Positions 42,476-51,760 of a stretch of 64,000 nt of DNA are shown piece after piece. The stretch spans positions 248,001 through 312,000 of the forward strand of contig NZ_BCNM01000005.1 of the NCBI RefSeq assembly GCF_001514495.1, in the 5' to 3' direction. The translations under genes were made by a program, and so were the position numbers. Numbering within the stretch: position 1 is the stretch's first letter; each line of letters begins with the position of its first letter. Source of the stretch: Paenibacillus pabuli NBRC 13638 (lineage in GTDB: Bacteria > Bacillota > Bacilli > Paenibacillales > Paenibacillaceae). Under the pieces are notes generated by a model that had not been told where the DNA came from, did no database searches, and worked only from the letters and a program-made list of their open reading frames with translations.

Positions 42476-42618
42476 TATGATTGCAACTATTTTTTTGTAA
42501 CTTTCAGCTAATAGGACATATGTCCTTTTTTAACGCATTTAAACTCCTTATGGTAGATAAGAAGCTGATCAAGCGTCCTTTTGGATACGCTCTACCTTGC
42601 ACAGAAAGGGAGTTTTGT

Positions 42619-43803
42619 ATGAATCTCAACTCAACACATGAGAGTATTGAAGAAGGAAAACGCAGCATTCACTGGACGGAGTTGCACATGCCCCTGCTTG
42701 GCGAATTAAAATCCCAGTTTGCCAAAGACCTGCCTTTTGCTGGTATAACCATTGGTATCTGTATTCATGTTGAGCCCAAAACTGCCGTTCTATGTCGAAC
42801 ACTTCAGGCAGGAGGAGCCAAGGTTGTGTTGACTGGCAGCCCTGGCACAACCAAAGATGCTGTCGCTGCAGCACTGCAAGAAGAAGGCATCATCGTTTAT
42901 GGCCAGCGTGCAGACAAGCGCACTCAGCACATGCAAAATATTCATAGCATACTCCGGCATCACCCCCATCTGCTCATGGATAACGGGGCTGATCTGGCGC
43001 GCACCCTCATCCAACATTATGATATTAACTCTCTGATTGGGAGTACGGAGGAAACGACGACCGGAGCCAATCTGCTGCGTGAAGAAACAGGCGAGAATAT
43101 CCCTTTTCCGATCATTGTTATTAATGACAGTCCACTCAAACGAATAATGGAAAATGAACACGGGGTCGGACAGACAATAATTGAAGGCTTCATGCGGACA
43201 ACTAACCTGATTTTGCCTACCCGACGTTTCGTTATCGTTGGTTATGGAACCTGCGGTCGAGGCATTGCCAAATATTTGCGTAATCTGGGCAGCCAGGTCG
43301 TTGTTGTTGATACTGATCCGATCGCGGGCCTGGAAGCAGCTCTGGATGGATTCAGAGTGGCACGATTGGAGGATACATTCGCATTTGCTCAAGTCTACAT
43401 TACCGTCACCGGCCGTCCCAATGCCATTACAAAGGAACATTTTAGCCAGATGAATGATGGAACGATTCTCGCCAATGCCGGACATTTCTCATGGGAAATG
43501 GATCTGGAACACCTCCGTCAGGATGCGAAGCATACGGAACAACTGACAGCAGACATTGAACAGTTTACACTAGCCAACGGACGTCGACTTATGCTACTTA
43601 CGCAGGGTGAGATGCTGAACCTGGCTGGGGGCAGCGGCAACCCCGCCGAAACGATGGATCTGGGCTTGTCCCTGCAAGCGGCTTCCCTGCTCTATCTGGT
43701 GCAGCAACGTCAACATCTTGTACACGGCCCTCAGCCGGTTCCTCAAACTGTTAACAACGCCATTGCCGGACAAATGCTGAAGCATTTGAGCTACACGATT
43801 TAA
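42619..43803 (+). CDS. Divergent S-adenosylhomocysteine hydrolase-like protein
   Basis: 394 residues, about 35 shorter than usual SAH hydrolase. Family features kept: the NAD site GYGTCGRG at 208-215, STEETTTG at 142-149, NDSPLK174 with the catalytic Lys, and NAGHFSWEMD. Altered positions: HMT of the substrate site is H50-V-E, DDGGD is D121-NGAD, the Asp after the Lys is E178, and the C-terminal Lys/Tyr tail that caps NAD is missing. True enzymes split SAH through 3'-oxidation. The retained chemistry with a changed pocket suggests another nucleoside or glycoside substrate; inference. AAAGGGAG lies before the ATG at 42619. Confidence 0.8.
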   Translation: MNLNSTHESIEEGKRSIHWTELHMPLLGELKSQFAKDLPFAGITIGICIHVEPKTAVLCRTLQAGGAKVVLTGSPGTTKDAVAAALQEEGIIVYGQRADKRTQHMQNIHSILRHHPHLLMDNGADLARTLIQHYDINSLIGSTEETTTGANLLREETGENIPFPIIVINDSPLKRIMENEHGVGQTIIEGFMRTTNLILPTRRFVIVGYGTCGRGIAKYLRNLGSQVVVVDTDPIAGLEAALDGFRVARLEDTFAFAQVYITVTGRPNAITKEHFSQMNDGTILANAGHFSWEMDLEHLRQDAKHTEQLTADIEQFTLANGRRLMLLTQGEMLNLAGGSGNPAETMDLGLSLQAASLLYLVQQRQHLVHGPQPVPQTVNNAIAGQMLKHLSYTI

Positions 43804-43840
43804 TTTTCTGGAAAATCTTGAAATAAAGGGAGAGATTCTC

Positions 43841-44833
43841 TTGAGTAAAGTCAAGCTATGTTTTATCGGTGCTGGATTCCATGCATCTACGAATATATAT
43901 CCGTCTGTTGTTGAAGCCGGAGCAGAAATTCAGGCCATCACTACTCGCAGCATTGAGCGGTCCGAAGCAGCCCTTACGCGTTTTGGCAGCAAAGGAAAAG
44001 CGTATGACAACGCACAACGGATGTTGCAGAATGAAGACTGTGATGGCATCGTTGTTGTAGCACAACCACATGACCAGACGGCCCTTGTCCTTGAATGTAT
44101 TCAGGCTGGCAAAAATGTATATGTGGATAAACCTCTCGGATGGAATGCTGCTGAAGCTGCTGTTATAGCCGAAGCTGCCGAGAAGGCAGGTGTGGTCGTC
44201 ATGGTTGGATTCATGAAACGTTATGCTCCAGTCTACGTGAAGCTCAAGGAACTGATTGATAGCGGATCAATGGGTAAAGCACGTTCTTTCCAAATGAAAT
44301 TCGCTGTAGACAGCACACCTTTCTGCAAAGATGAGGAACAATTCATCAAGCTTGCTGCCATTCATATGGTCGATCTGATGCGTTTTCTGTTCGGGGAAGC
44401 CGTGCAGGTCACAGGCATTACGGTTAAGAACGGAGAACATATTAATCAGAGCATTTCTCTGAAATTCGAGCAGGGTGTGGTTGGCAGTGCGTACTTTGCT
44501 GGCATGAGTGCATGGTCACGGGAAAGCGAAAGTGTACTGGTCACCTTTGACGACGGATTTGCCTCTGCGGATGAGATTAATACACTTACCATTCATCATT
44601 CTCGTACAGGCGATAGCCTCCCTTGGAAGTCCCTTGAGGAACGAGACACGGTGTATACCCCTTCCGGTTCACCCATGTCAGGCGCTTATCGAGACCTTTA
44701 TCTGCGTGGTTTCGTAGGTGAGATGGCTCATTTTATGGAATGCTGCAAGAACAAGTCTGTTCCACAATCCAGCGGCAAGGAAAATATCGGAACCATGGCG
44801 TTATGTGATACCATTCTAACTTCACTGATCTGA
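43841..44833 (+). CDS. Gfo/Idh/MocA family oxidoreductase
   Basis: A 330-residue NAD(P)-dependent enzyme: Rossmann start KLCFIGAGFHASTNIYPSV, the family EKP-like DKPLGWNAAEA at about 95-105, and the active-site His in AAIHMVDLMRFLFG. Members oxidise or reduce sugars, inositols or biliverdin. The TTG start at 43841 has AAAGGGAGA upstream. It is 37 bases after the SAH-hydrolase-like gene and probably cotranscribed, so the two may act on related substrates. Confidence 0.88.
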   Translation: MSKVKLCFIGAGFHASTNIYPSVVEAGAEIQAITTRSIERSEAALTRFGSKGKAYDNAQRMLQNEDCDGIVVVAQPHDQTALVLECIQAGKNVYVDKPLGWNAAEAAVIAEAAEKAGVVVMVGFMKRYAPVYVKLKELIDSGSMGKARSFQMKFAVDSTPFCKDEEQFIKLAAIHMVDLMRFLFGEAVQVTGITVKNGEHINQSISLKFEQGVVGSAYFAGMSAWSRESESVLVTFDDGFASADEINTLTIHHSRTGDSLPWKSLEERDTVYTPSGSPMSGAYRDLYLRGFVGEMAHFMECCKNKSVPQSSGKENIGTMALCDTILTSLI

Positions 44834-44898
44834 CGCTATTACGAATACAATATAAATTCTTCAACCATTTTACGCATCCAGAGAAGAGGAAATCACAG

Positions 44899-45294
44899 AT
44901 GCTGGACACCGGATTACTTATCATTCGACTTGTTATTGCTTTTATTATGATGGGTCATGCATGCAAGAAATTGTTTGGCTGGTTTGGTGGAGAGGGATTA
45001 TCGGGAACAGCCGCGTTTTTTGGAGCAATTGGCCTGAAACCTGCGAGAGTTATGGCAGTCTGCGGAGGGCTTATTGAATTGATCGGCGGATTCCTTTTCG
45101 GGGTAGGTCTATGGACTATCGTCGGGGCCATTTTGCTCGTCATCCTGCTGCTCGTTGCTATAGCCAAAGTCCATGCAGGTAAGGGACTTTGGAATATGGA
45201 CGGTGGATTTGAATACCATCTGGTGATGCTCGGATCATTAATCGGTGTTGCCCTTGCTGGTGCAGGAGCATACTCCTTGGACGCCTTGATATAA
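44899..45294 (+). CDS. DoxX family membrane protein
   Basis: 131 residues with four membrane helices. The DoxX signature is seen in LIIRLVIAFIMMGHACKKLFGWFGGEGLSGTAAFFGAIGLKP, with GGLIELIGGFLFGVGL following. Family members occur with oxidoreductases and stress systems; activity is mostly undefined. AAGAGGAAATCACAG precedes the ATG. It lies 65 bases after the Gfo/Idh gene and before an HxlR regulator. Confidence 0.88.
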   Translation: MLDTGLLIIRLVIAFIMMGHACKKLFGWFGGEGLSGTAAFFGAIGLKPARVMAVCGGLIELIGGFLFGVGLWTIVGAILLVILLLVAIAKVHAGKGLWNMDGGFEYHLVMLGSLIGVALAGAGAYSLDALI

Positions 45295-45497
45295 CTAAAC
45301 TACTTCTGTCATCAGAACCTCGACGTTTCGCAAAATGAAACCGGGGTTCTTCGTTGTCTTAACATACTTCGATGTAAAGGGGTTTATAATCTGCATGAGA
45401 AGTGATATGCTCGTAGATGAACCATACGTACATTTATGGAATGTAGTATTCTATTCGATACCATAACGAACCACCACGAACTGGAGGTGCACCTATA

Positions 45498-45857
45498 ATG
45501 AAAAAGATTTCGACAGACGCATGCCCCGCGCCGTATGGCTGTTCTGTAGAGGTGACGCTTAGCGTTATCGGAGGCAAATGGAAAGGCGCCATTCTATATC
45601 ACTTGTTCTCTGGTTCATTAAGATTTAATGAGATCAGAAAATTATTTCCTGACATCACCCAGCGGATGCTCACTCTCCAACTACGAGAACTGGAGAGCAG
45701 CGGAATTGTACACAGGGAAATATATCCACAGGTTCCGCCTAAAGTGGAATACTCCCTTACCCCATTCGGCGAAACCCTTCGTCCCATTATCTACAGCATG
45801 CGTGACTGGGGAGAACAGTATACCAATGAGGTTTTGGCCAGATCGCAAGAGGTCTGA
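45498..45857 (+). CDS. HxlR family transcriptional regulator
   Basis: 119 residues with the HxlR winged helix: [58 protein letters not shown]. The N-terminal Cys (residue 8, in DACPAPYG, with a second at 14) is the position where redox-sensing HxlR proteins (HypR, YodB) react with disulfides or quinones. It starts behind GGAGGTGCACCTATA. DoxX/HxlR neighbours are common in Bacillales electrophile-response loci. Confidence 0.9.
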   Translation: MKKISTDACPAPYGCSVEVTLSVIGGKWKGAILYHLFSGSLRFNEIRKLFPDITQRMLTLQLRELESSGIVHREIYPQVPPKVEYSLTPFGETLRPIIYSMRDWGEQYTNEVLARSQEV

Positions 45858-45864
45858 GTTAAAG

Positions 45865-45909
45865 ACAAAAGAAGCTATCCCTTCCTCAGACGGGATTAGC
45901 TTCTTTTTA
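45865..45909. terminator. Bidirectional intrinsic terminator
   Basis: AAAAGAAGCTA...CCC pairs with GGG...TAGCTTCTTTTT; it separates the hxlR-type gene and the convergent diguanylate cyclase gene. Confidence 0.85.
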
Positions 45910-45935
45910 TTCCGATAGAATATACGTAAAACTCT

Positions 45936-47552
45936 TTATTTCATAACAGTTTGAATCGTAACGGTACGATTGCGTCCTTCTTCCTTAGCTTGGTATAACG
46001 CGTTATCCGCCAAATGGAACAGCTCTGTCGCTGTTGTAGAATGGAGCGGATACTCGGCAACACCTGCTGAAATGGTCACGGTACGATCAATGGGTAATAC
46101 GCTTTCCTCTACGGATACACGAATATGCTCGGCAATCTGATACGCTGTTTTGGATTCAGTATGTCTCAATAACACTACAAATTCCTCGCCGCCAAACCGG
46201 GAACATATATCCTGCGCACGAACCGACAACTTGATAATGCTCGCGATATGCTTCAGAACCTGATCGCCTGCATGATGCCCATACGTATCATTTATGGTTT
46301 TGAAACGGTCAATATCCAGCACCACGATGGAAAAAAGAACTTCTTCTTCAATCCATTGCTGAATGACTTCTTCAAACGTTCTTCGATTGGTCATTCCGGT
46401 CAATACATCCGTTCTGGCGTCATAGGTAAGCTGATCCGTTTGCTTTCGAAAATTCGCCAAAGCACTTAACACGGTGCGGGTCAACAAGTCAGCTTCCCTG
46501 TTCCAATGCGGTTTCATTACCGGCAGGTCCACTTTCCCCCGATTCACCTGGTTAACCAAATCCGCAAGGTAAACAAACGGACTGGCCAGCTTCCGTGCTA
46601 CGCGGATGACAATAAGCGTCAGGATGATAAACGGGACAGAGGTGTACAACAGCAGCATACGAATATGTTCATTTAACTGATCGTATACGATCTGCGTGGG
46701 AGATACCACGACAACTCCCCAATCTGTTGTCGGCACTTTGTAATAACCTGCAAGTGAATCCACTCCAGCCAGATTTTTATATTGTTCTCTCCCCGTCTGG
46801 TCGTTTAGCAACTTCTGCACGACCTCGTTTTTGGATATATTTTCACCAATTCGTTGCGTGTCCGGGTGAAATAACAGTGTTCCCTTGGAATCCACAATAA
46901 AAAAATAAGAACCATTGCTCGTCTTCAACTGACTGCCAAATGACAGATTCAAGATGTTGTTTTCCTGTAGATAGATGCTCCCACTAATTAAACCGTTGAA
47001 TTCACCTGATGCACTGAAGATCGGTTCACTCAAAAAAACGACTCTTCGTTTTGAATAAGGTGTACGGTACGCTTCGGATATGTAGGAATCCCTCGATTTA
47101 AACGCATTTTTCGCTGCATCAGAAGTTATAGGCTTTCCGAGGCTTTTTGCCAAATAAGGAGACGAACCCCGAATGATTCCTGATGCATCTATCAGAGAAA
47201 CCGAATTGAAATAATTACTGCTGTTTCGAATCAAATCCAGTGTGGAATCCAGTTTTTTGGAGTCTGCATAGTCTATTTCCGGAAAGTAGTTGGCTGAATA
47301 CTTCAAACTGGCCTGCATGGATTGAAACAACGAGTCCAGTGTTTGGCTCATTTGCACGGCACTTGAATAATTAAGTGAGAGCGTATTATCAATCAGCGAT
47401 TGCTTCTGGGATGTATAAGATGAAATAAACATAATGGTCAATGTCATCAAAACGGCAATGGTGACCAATCCACTCAACAGAGCGGTAAGGCTGATTTTTT
47501 TGATCTTCCTTACTTTTCTTTTTAATCTGGATGTTTTATTCTCTGCGATCAT
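45936..47552 (-). CDS. Membrane-bound diguanylate cyclase with extracellular Cache sensor
   Basis: 538 residues: a membrane helix at about 25-47, a dCache-like sensor (about 50-290) with YISEAYRTPYSKRRVVFLSEPIF and a second repeat SNGSYFFIVDSKGTLLFHP, a second helix near 295-315, then a GGDEF domain. The active loop is CSRFGGEEFVVLL, a GGEEF variant that is catalytically competent. It makes cyclic di-GMP from GTP in response to an extracellular small molecule. The ATG at 47552 follows GGGGGAAG; an ATG 11 codons earlier is unlikely. The sensor ligand is unknown. Confidence 0.92.
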   Translation of the reverse strand: MIAENKTSRLKRKVRKIKKISLTALLSGLVTIAVLMTLTIMFISSYTSQKQSLIDNTLSLNYSSAVQMSQTLDSLFQSMQASLKYSANYFPEIDYADSKKLDSTLDLIRNSSNYFNSVSLIDASGIIRGSSPYLAKSLGKPITSDAAKNAFKSRDSYISEAYRTPYSKRRVVFLSEPIFSASGEFNGLISGSIYLQENNILNLSFGSQLKTSNGSYFFIVDSKGTLLFHPDTQRIGENISKNEVVQKLLNDQTGREQYKNLAGVDSLAGYYKVPTTDWGVVVVSPTQIVYDQLNEHIRMLLLYTSVPFIILTLIVIRVARKLASPFVYLADLVNQVNRGKVDLPVMKPHWNREADLLTRTVLSALANFRKQTDQLTYDARTDVLTGMTNRRTFEEVIQQWIEEEVLFSIVVLDIDRFKTINDTYGHHAGDQVLKHIASIIKLSVRAQDICSRFGGEEFVVLLRHTESKTAYQIAEHIRVSVEESVLPIDRTVTISAGVAEYPLHSTTATELFHLADNALYQAKEEGRNRTVTIQTVMK

Positions 47553-47742
47553 TATTGCTTCCCCCGGTTTTTCATGAAAAGGCATATTCCTTCTATTTTA
47601 TACGAAAGTTGTTAAGAAGAAATAAATAGTTTATGAAGTTAAGAAAATTAAATCGGAAGATTGACGATTTGATGACAATTACTCACATGAAATGGTACTT
47701 TTTTAGAATAGTACCAGAATCGCTCTTTAATATCCGTTTCAA

Positions 47743-48486
47743 CTAATCCACAATAACATACCCAGCTTCAGGCTGCTGTTCTACAAAACCTGCCATATGA
47801 CGCGTTTGAGCTAAAACGGGCCTGTCACTCCCGACAAGGATACGATTCTGGACCTCATCCACAGCTTCGGTTGCGGATGGCAGGGCGAATGAACGCGTGT
47901 ACGTAAATTGCTCCTGTAATGTGGTATGAATGGCATTTACAAGTCTGTCGTTGCCCGCACGCCCGAATACATTTAACAGTACCGCTCCACCAGCCCGCAG
48001 CCTTTCTTTCACCATTGCAAAGAAGGTACTGGATGTAAATTGTGAAGGTGTCCCCGCAGCCGTAAAAGCATCCACAATGATATAATCGTATGAACCCGGT
48101 GCTTCCTGCTGCAATCGTTCACGACCATCACCAATCAGCACATCACCTCCACTATATCCAAAAAAAGTTCGGCTCAGCTCAACAACTTCCGCATCGAGTT
48201 CGGCGACTTTTACTTGACGGTTAGACAGGTAAGTCGATAAGGTTCCAATGCCGTGCCCGATCACAAATACCGATTCATAATCGGGATGATTTCGTTCCAT
48301 CAGGTGAGCCATCGCTCTTGGATACTCCAGCACCATTCGGGAGGGTTCGTCCAGATCTATGGCACCCTGTACAGCTGCGTTTGAGAACTCCAGCACGCGA
48401 AACCGGCCCTTTTCCCCATAAAGCCTGGATGTGTCATATATCGTCAATTCATGCTGCTCGCTCTTGTTTCGGTATAAAACTCGCAA
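47743..48486 (-). CDS. Spermidine synthase-like methyltransferase-fold protein
   Basis: 247 residues in the SpeE fold: VFVIGHGIGTLSTYLS replaces the usual GGGDG loop, VAELDAEVVELSRTFF follows, then IGDGRERLQ and DYIIVDAFTAAGTPSQFTSSTFF at the position of the aminopropyl site. Residues for decarboxylated-SAM binding are only partly kept, so polyamine synthesis is uncertain. Bacterial spermine-synthase-like proteins with no proven activity are common. TTG start with GGGAG nine bases upstream. It follows the LysR gene by 18 bases. Confidence 0.75.
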   Translation of the reverse strand: MRVLYRNKSEQHELTIYDTSRLYGEKGRFRVLEFSNAAVQGAIDLDEPSRMVLEYPRAMAHLMERNHPDYESVFVIGHGIGTLSTYLSNRQVKVAELDAEVVELSRTFFGYSGGDVLIGDGRERLQQEAPGSYDYIIVDAFTAAGTPSQFTSSTFFAMVKERLRAGGAVLLNVFGRAGNDRLVNAIHTTLQEQFTYTRSFALPSATEAVDEVQNRILVGSDRPVLAQTRHMAGFVEQQPEAGYVIVD

Positions 48487-48504
48487 TCCCTGTTCTCCCT
48501 TCGT

Positions 48505-49407
48505 TTAAGATTGAATGGCCTCTTGCAGGGCCTCAATATATTCCATGCCCAGATTGGAAAGCGAAGCATTTTTATGGCTGATCCAGCCGACATTAATGGA
48601 CTCCTCACACTCCAGCGGGACAGGGATAATCTCGTTCCCATTCAGATCAGCACTAAGCACACCTGTGGAGATGGTATATCCGTTCAAACCGATCAGCAGA
48701 TTAAACAGCGTCGCCCGGTCGTTAACCTGTATGCTTTTGGGATGAGAAAGCGTGCTGAGAATCTCCTCGGAAAAATGAAAGGAGTTATACTCTCCCTGAT
48801 CAAAGGAGAGGTACGGATAATCCTGAAGCTGTTCAATTGCAACCGACTCCTGCTTCGCGAGCGGATTTTGCACACTTATGAAGATATGCGGCTTGGCGAT
48901 AAACAAACTGTTAAACACCAGACCCGCATCCTTGAGCAGCTTATTAATGACCTTGGCATTAAATTCGTTCAGATAAAGAATGCCGATCTCACTGCGCAGA
49001 CTTTTTACATCCTGGATAATCTCATACGTCTTCGTTTCCCGCAAGGCCAGTTCATACTCATCCTGTCCATATTGCTGCACGAGCTTCACAAAGGCATTCA
49101 CGGCAAAAGCATAGTGCTGTGTGGAGACGGAGAAATGCTGCGGGGAAGGCTTCGCATTCAAGTAACGGTTCTCCAGCAATTCCGCCTGTTCGACCACTTG
49201 ACGCGCATAACTCAGAAATTCAACGCCTTCCTTGGACAATGTAATTCCTTTATTCGTACGCTCAAAAATAGTAATACGCAGTTCCTGCTCCAGGTCCCGG
49301 ATGGCATTCGACAGACTGGGCTGGGAGATAAACAGCCGTTTGGCTGCCTCATTCATTGAGCCACGGGTGGCGACCTCAATCACATATTTTAACTGTTGCA
49401 GCGTCAA
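48505..49407 (-). CDS. LysR family transcriptional regulator
   Basis: A 300-residue LTTR. The winged helix is QLKYVIEVATRGSMNEAAKRLFISQPSLSNAIRDLEQELRITIFERTNKG (about 5-55), followed by a linker helix and two periplasmic-binding-like subdomains (about 90-300). LysR regulators usually control adjacent genes with a small-molecule inducer; here the spermidine-synthase-like gene follows on the same strand, so they could be a unit. Ligand unknown. Confidence 0.92.
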   Translation of the reverse strand: MTLQQLKYVIEVATRGSMNEAAKRLFISQPSLSNAIRDLEQELRITIFERTNKGITLSKEGVEFLSYARQVVEQAELLENRYLNAKPSPQHFSVSTQHYAFAVNAFVKLVQQYGQDEYELALRETKTYEIIQDVKSLRSEIGILYLNEFNAKVINKLLKDAGLVFNSLFIAKPHIFISVQNPLAKQESVAIEQLQDYPYLSFDQGEYNSFHFSEEILSTLSHPKSIQVNDRATLFNLLIGLNGYTISTGVLSADLNGNEIIPVPLECEESINVGWISHKNASLSNLGMEYIEALQEAIQS

Positions 49408-49503
49408 AGCATTATTCCCCTCTCTCTCTGGTGCACTACACTACTTTGATCATTACTATACCATATTGCAACCTGGGCAAGTTTCATTTCAAAATACAAA
49501 AAG

Positions 49504-49534
49504 AAACCCAACCCGAATAAAATGGTTGGGAACA
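49504..49534 (-). terminator. Intrinsic terminator after the SDR gene
   Basis: Minus strand CCCAACC pairs with GGTTGGG around TTTATTC, followed by TTTCTTTTTG. Confidence 0.8.
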
Positions 49535-49557
49535 TCGTTTAAGTCGATGACCAAGAT

Positions 49558-50295
49558 CTAAGCCATGCTTGCCGTCGGTCGCACTACGATTTCATTGACA
49601 TCCACCTCAGCTGGCTGGCTGATGGCATACAAGATACTCTGGGCAATAGCCGAAGCCGGAATGGATATGCTTCGATAATCTTTCATTAGCTCACGTGCTT
49701 CATCATCAGAGATGGATTCGGCCAGTTCCGATTCAGTCACACCCGGAGAGACGAGGGTTACACGGATATCACCGCCTACTTCCTGCCGCAGACCCTCCGA
49801 GATCGCACGAACCGCGTATTTTGTTGCACAATATACCGCTGCGGTAGGTGACACAGCGTAAGCTCCAATGGAGGCAACATTAATAAATTGACCGAACCCC
49901 TGCTTTTTCATGACTGGTAACCCAGCTGCAATGCCGTGCAGAACACCACGAATGTTAACATCAATCATCCGGTTCCACTCATCCACTTTTAATGACTCTA
50001 AGGGAGATAGCGGCATAACTCCGGCATTGTTTAAAATGACGTCCAGACGTCCAAAACGAGTAAGTGCTAATTCCACGATCGCTTTCATCTCTTCCAGTTG
50101 AGTAACATCAAGCGATTGACACTCGACCGACCCACCCTCCGAACGAATAGCGCTTGCCAGTGCTTCCAGACGCTCCGTACGTCTTGCGCCAATGACAACA
50201 TGCGCACCCTGCTCTGCCAACACACGGGCCGTTGCCTCCCCAATTCCGCTGCTTGCACCGGTAATCATAACGACTTTTCCTTTTACATTAGACAT
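49558..50295 (-). CDS. Short-chain dehydrogenase/reductase
   Basis: A 245-residue classical SDR: TGASSGIG near residues 13-20 binds NADP, NNAGVMPLSPL is the NNAG motif, and the catalytic Ser-Tyr-Lys are in INVASIGAYAVSPTAAVYCATKYAV. The YxxxK is YCATK. Similar enzymes of 240-250 residues reduce aldehydes or small ketones and occur next to AraC-type regulators. It follows the Atu4866-like gene by 24 bases and is on the strand divergent from the AraC gene. Confidence 0.93.
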   Translation of the reverse strand: MSNVKGKVVMITGASSGIGEATARVLAEQGAHVVIGARRTERLEALASAIRSEGGSVECQSLDVTQLEEMKAIVELALTRFGRLDVILNNAGVMPLSPLESLKVDEWNRMIDVNIRGVLHGIAAGLPVMKKQGFGQFINVASIGAYAVSPTAAVYCATKYAVRAISEGLRQEVGGDIRVTLVSPGVTESELAESISDDEARELMKDYRSISIPASAIAQSILYAISQPAEVDVNEIVVRPTASMA

Positions 50296-50319
50296 GTTAC
50301 ATTCGCTCCCTCTTGTTTT

Positions 50320-50595
50320 TTATCGTGTATTCACTCTGTGCAGCACCATGCCTGCATGATATAGAACACCGTCCTTAAAATCACCATCTGCTGTAAAGCC
50401 CGTATCATCCACATATTCAATATGGTCTCCATCGACTACGTACTGACCTTGATATGCACTTTGTCTATTCCCCCGCGCTTCATCATATCGACCGTCAGGG
50501 AGAAGCTCATGCCTGATGTATCCGTCTTTCGTCACCCACATCCCTACATAGGGATGCTGAAAATCTTGTCTGCCTTCGTTCATATTCCGTTTCAT
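50320..50595 (-). CDS. Atu4866 domain protein
   Basis: 91 residues containing YVGMWVTKDGYIRHELLPDGRYDEARG and the closing YVDDTGFTADGDFKDGVLYHAGMVL, a small beta-barrel family named after Agrobacterium Atu4866. It has no known biochemical function but is frequently coded with SDR oxidoreductases under AraC control, as here. The ATG at 50595 follows TTGGTGG; 66 upstream codons in the same frame lack a ribosome binding site. Confidence 0.85.
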   Translation of the reverse strand: MKRNMNEGRQDFQHPYVGMWVTKDGYIRHELLPDGRYDEARGNRQSAYQGQYVVDGDHIEYVDDTGFTADGDFKDGVLYHAGMVLHRVNTR

Positions 50596-50761
50596 ATATC
50601 CACCAAGCTCCTTTCTGTTGTCCATAAGATTCAATGGCTTACCCTTATTATGTAGGGGATCCGTCTCTATACGATAGAAGAATCCCACAGTATTCTTGCC
50701 TATTTGTCCGACACATTCTAAAATGGTTACACGAGCTACGATGAAAGGAGGATCTGTATTC

Positions 50762-51694
50762 ATGCTTCCTAAAATGGAACCGGATCTAACCATTATTCAG
50801 CAGCTGCAGGAATTGGCCCGGTTGATTGAGCGTTTCACCCCCGAAGAGGGGACCTATCCAACGGCAATTCCTTCGCTCTCTTTGATTCGTGCTTCCCAGG
50901 TTTCCCAGCCTATTCATGCCGTGCATGAACCCGCACTTTGCATTGTTGCCCAAGGCTCCAAGCTGGTTATTCTCGGACAGGAAAGCTATAGCTATGACCC
51001 TTCCCAATATTTAGTTGCTTCCATAAACTTGCCTATTTCAGGGCAGGTTGTACAAGCAACAGCGGATCGGCCCTATTTATGTCTGCGACTTGATTTTAAT
51101 TCAGAGCAGATTTTCGATCTGATTCAAAATCTTCCTTCCACCCCTATCAAACCTGAATCATCAACGCGAAGGGGATTGTTTGTAAGTTCAACCAAGCCCC
51201 CGCTTCTTGAAGCCGTCATTCGTTTGGTTCGACTCATGGATACACCCGAAGATATCCCTGTCCTTGCTCCGCTCATGATTCGTGAGATTCTCTATCGCAT
51301 GATTCAGGATGAACACGGACATTCCATCCGGCAGTTTGCCGTTCAGAACAGTCACGCACGGCACATCGCACAGGTCATTGAAGTGATTCAATCGGAATAC
51401 GCCCACCCCCTTCGTATCCAGCAACTCGCTGCCATGATTAACATGAGCACTTCTTCATTGCATTATCATTTCAAAGCGGTTACAGCCATGAGCCCATTGC
51501 AATATCAAAAACAAATTCGATTGCAGGAAGCAAGGCGTTTGCTGCTTGCAGGGTCAACCGATGCAGCCGATGCTGCATTCCAGGTTGGTTATGAAAGTCC
51601 TTCCCAATTCAGCCGGGAGTACGCCCGTATGTATGGCCTCCCCCCTAAAAGCGATATCAAACGACTTCGCCATACCCTCCATATCGAATGCTAA
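50762..51694 (+). CDS. AraC family transcriptional regulator
   Basis: 310 residues: an N-terminal AraC_N cupin-like domain (about 20-180: PSLSLIRASQVSQPIHAVHEPALCIVAQGSKLVILG) and a C-terminal double HTH (HPLRIQQLAAMINMSTSSLHYHFKAVTAMSPLQYQKQIRLQEARRLL). The start ATG at 50762 follows AAGGAGG. It is divergent from the Atu4866-SDR operon, which it most likely controls. This subgroup often governs aldehyde-related SDR genes. Confidence 0.92.
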   Translation: MLPKMEPDLTIIQQLQELARLIERFTPEEGTYPTAIPSLSLIRASQVSQPIHAVHEPALCIVAQGSKLVILGQESYSYDPSQYLVASINLPISGQVVQATADRPYLCLRLDFNSEQIFDLIQNLPSTPIKPESSTRRGLFVSSTKPPLLEAVIRLVRLMDTPEDIPVLAPLMIREILYRMIQDEHGHSIRQFAVQNSHARHIAQVIEVIQSEYAHPLRIQQLAAMINMSTSSLHYHFKAVTAMSPLQYQKQIRLQEARRLLLAGSTDAADAAFQVGYESPSQFSREYARMYGLPPKSDIKRLRHTLHIEC

Positions 51695-51702
51695 ATACAT
51701 GC

Positions 51703-51733
51703 AAAAACCCACGTCAGCCTGACGTGGGTTTTT
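51703..51733. terminator. Bidirectional intrinsic terminator
   Basis: AAAAACCCACGTCA and TGACGTGGGTTTTT are perfect arms with a three-base loop, between the AraC gene and the convergent MerR gene. Confidence 0.9.
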
Positions 51734-51760
51734 CAATTTGACGGACACCTAACTCAGGAG

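Noticed and set aside
48511..49359. Long plus-strand frame of 282 codons opposite the LysR gene
   Set aside because: It is the mirror frame of a well-conserved LysR protein; no ribosome binding site and no family match.
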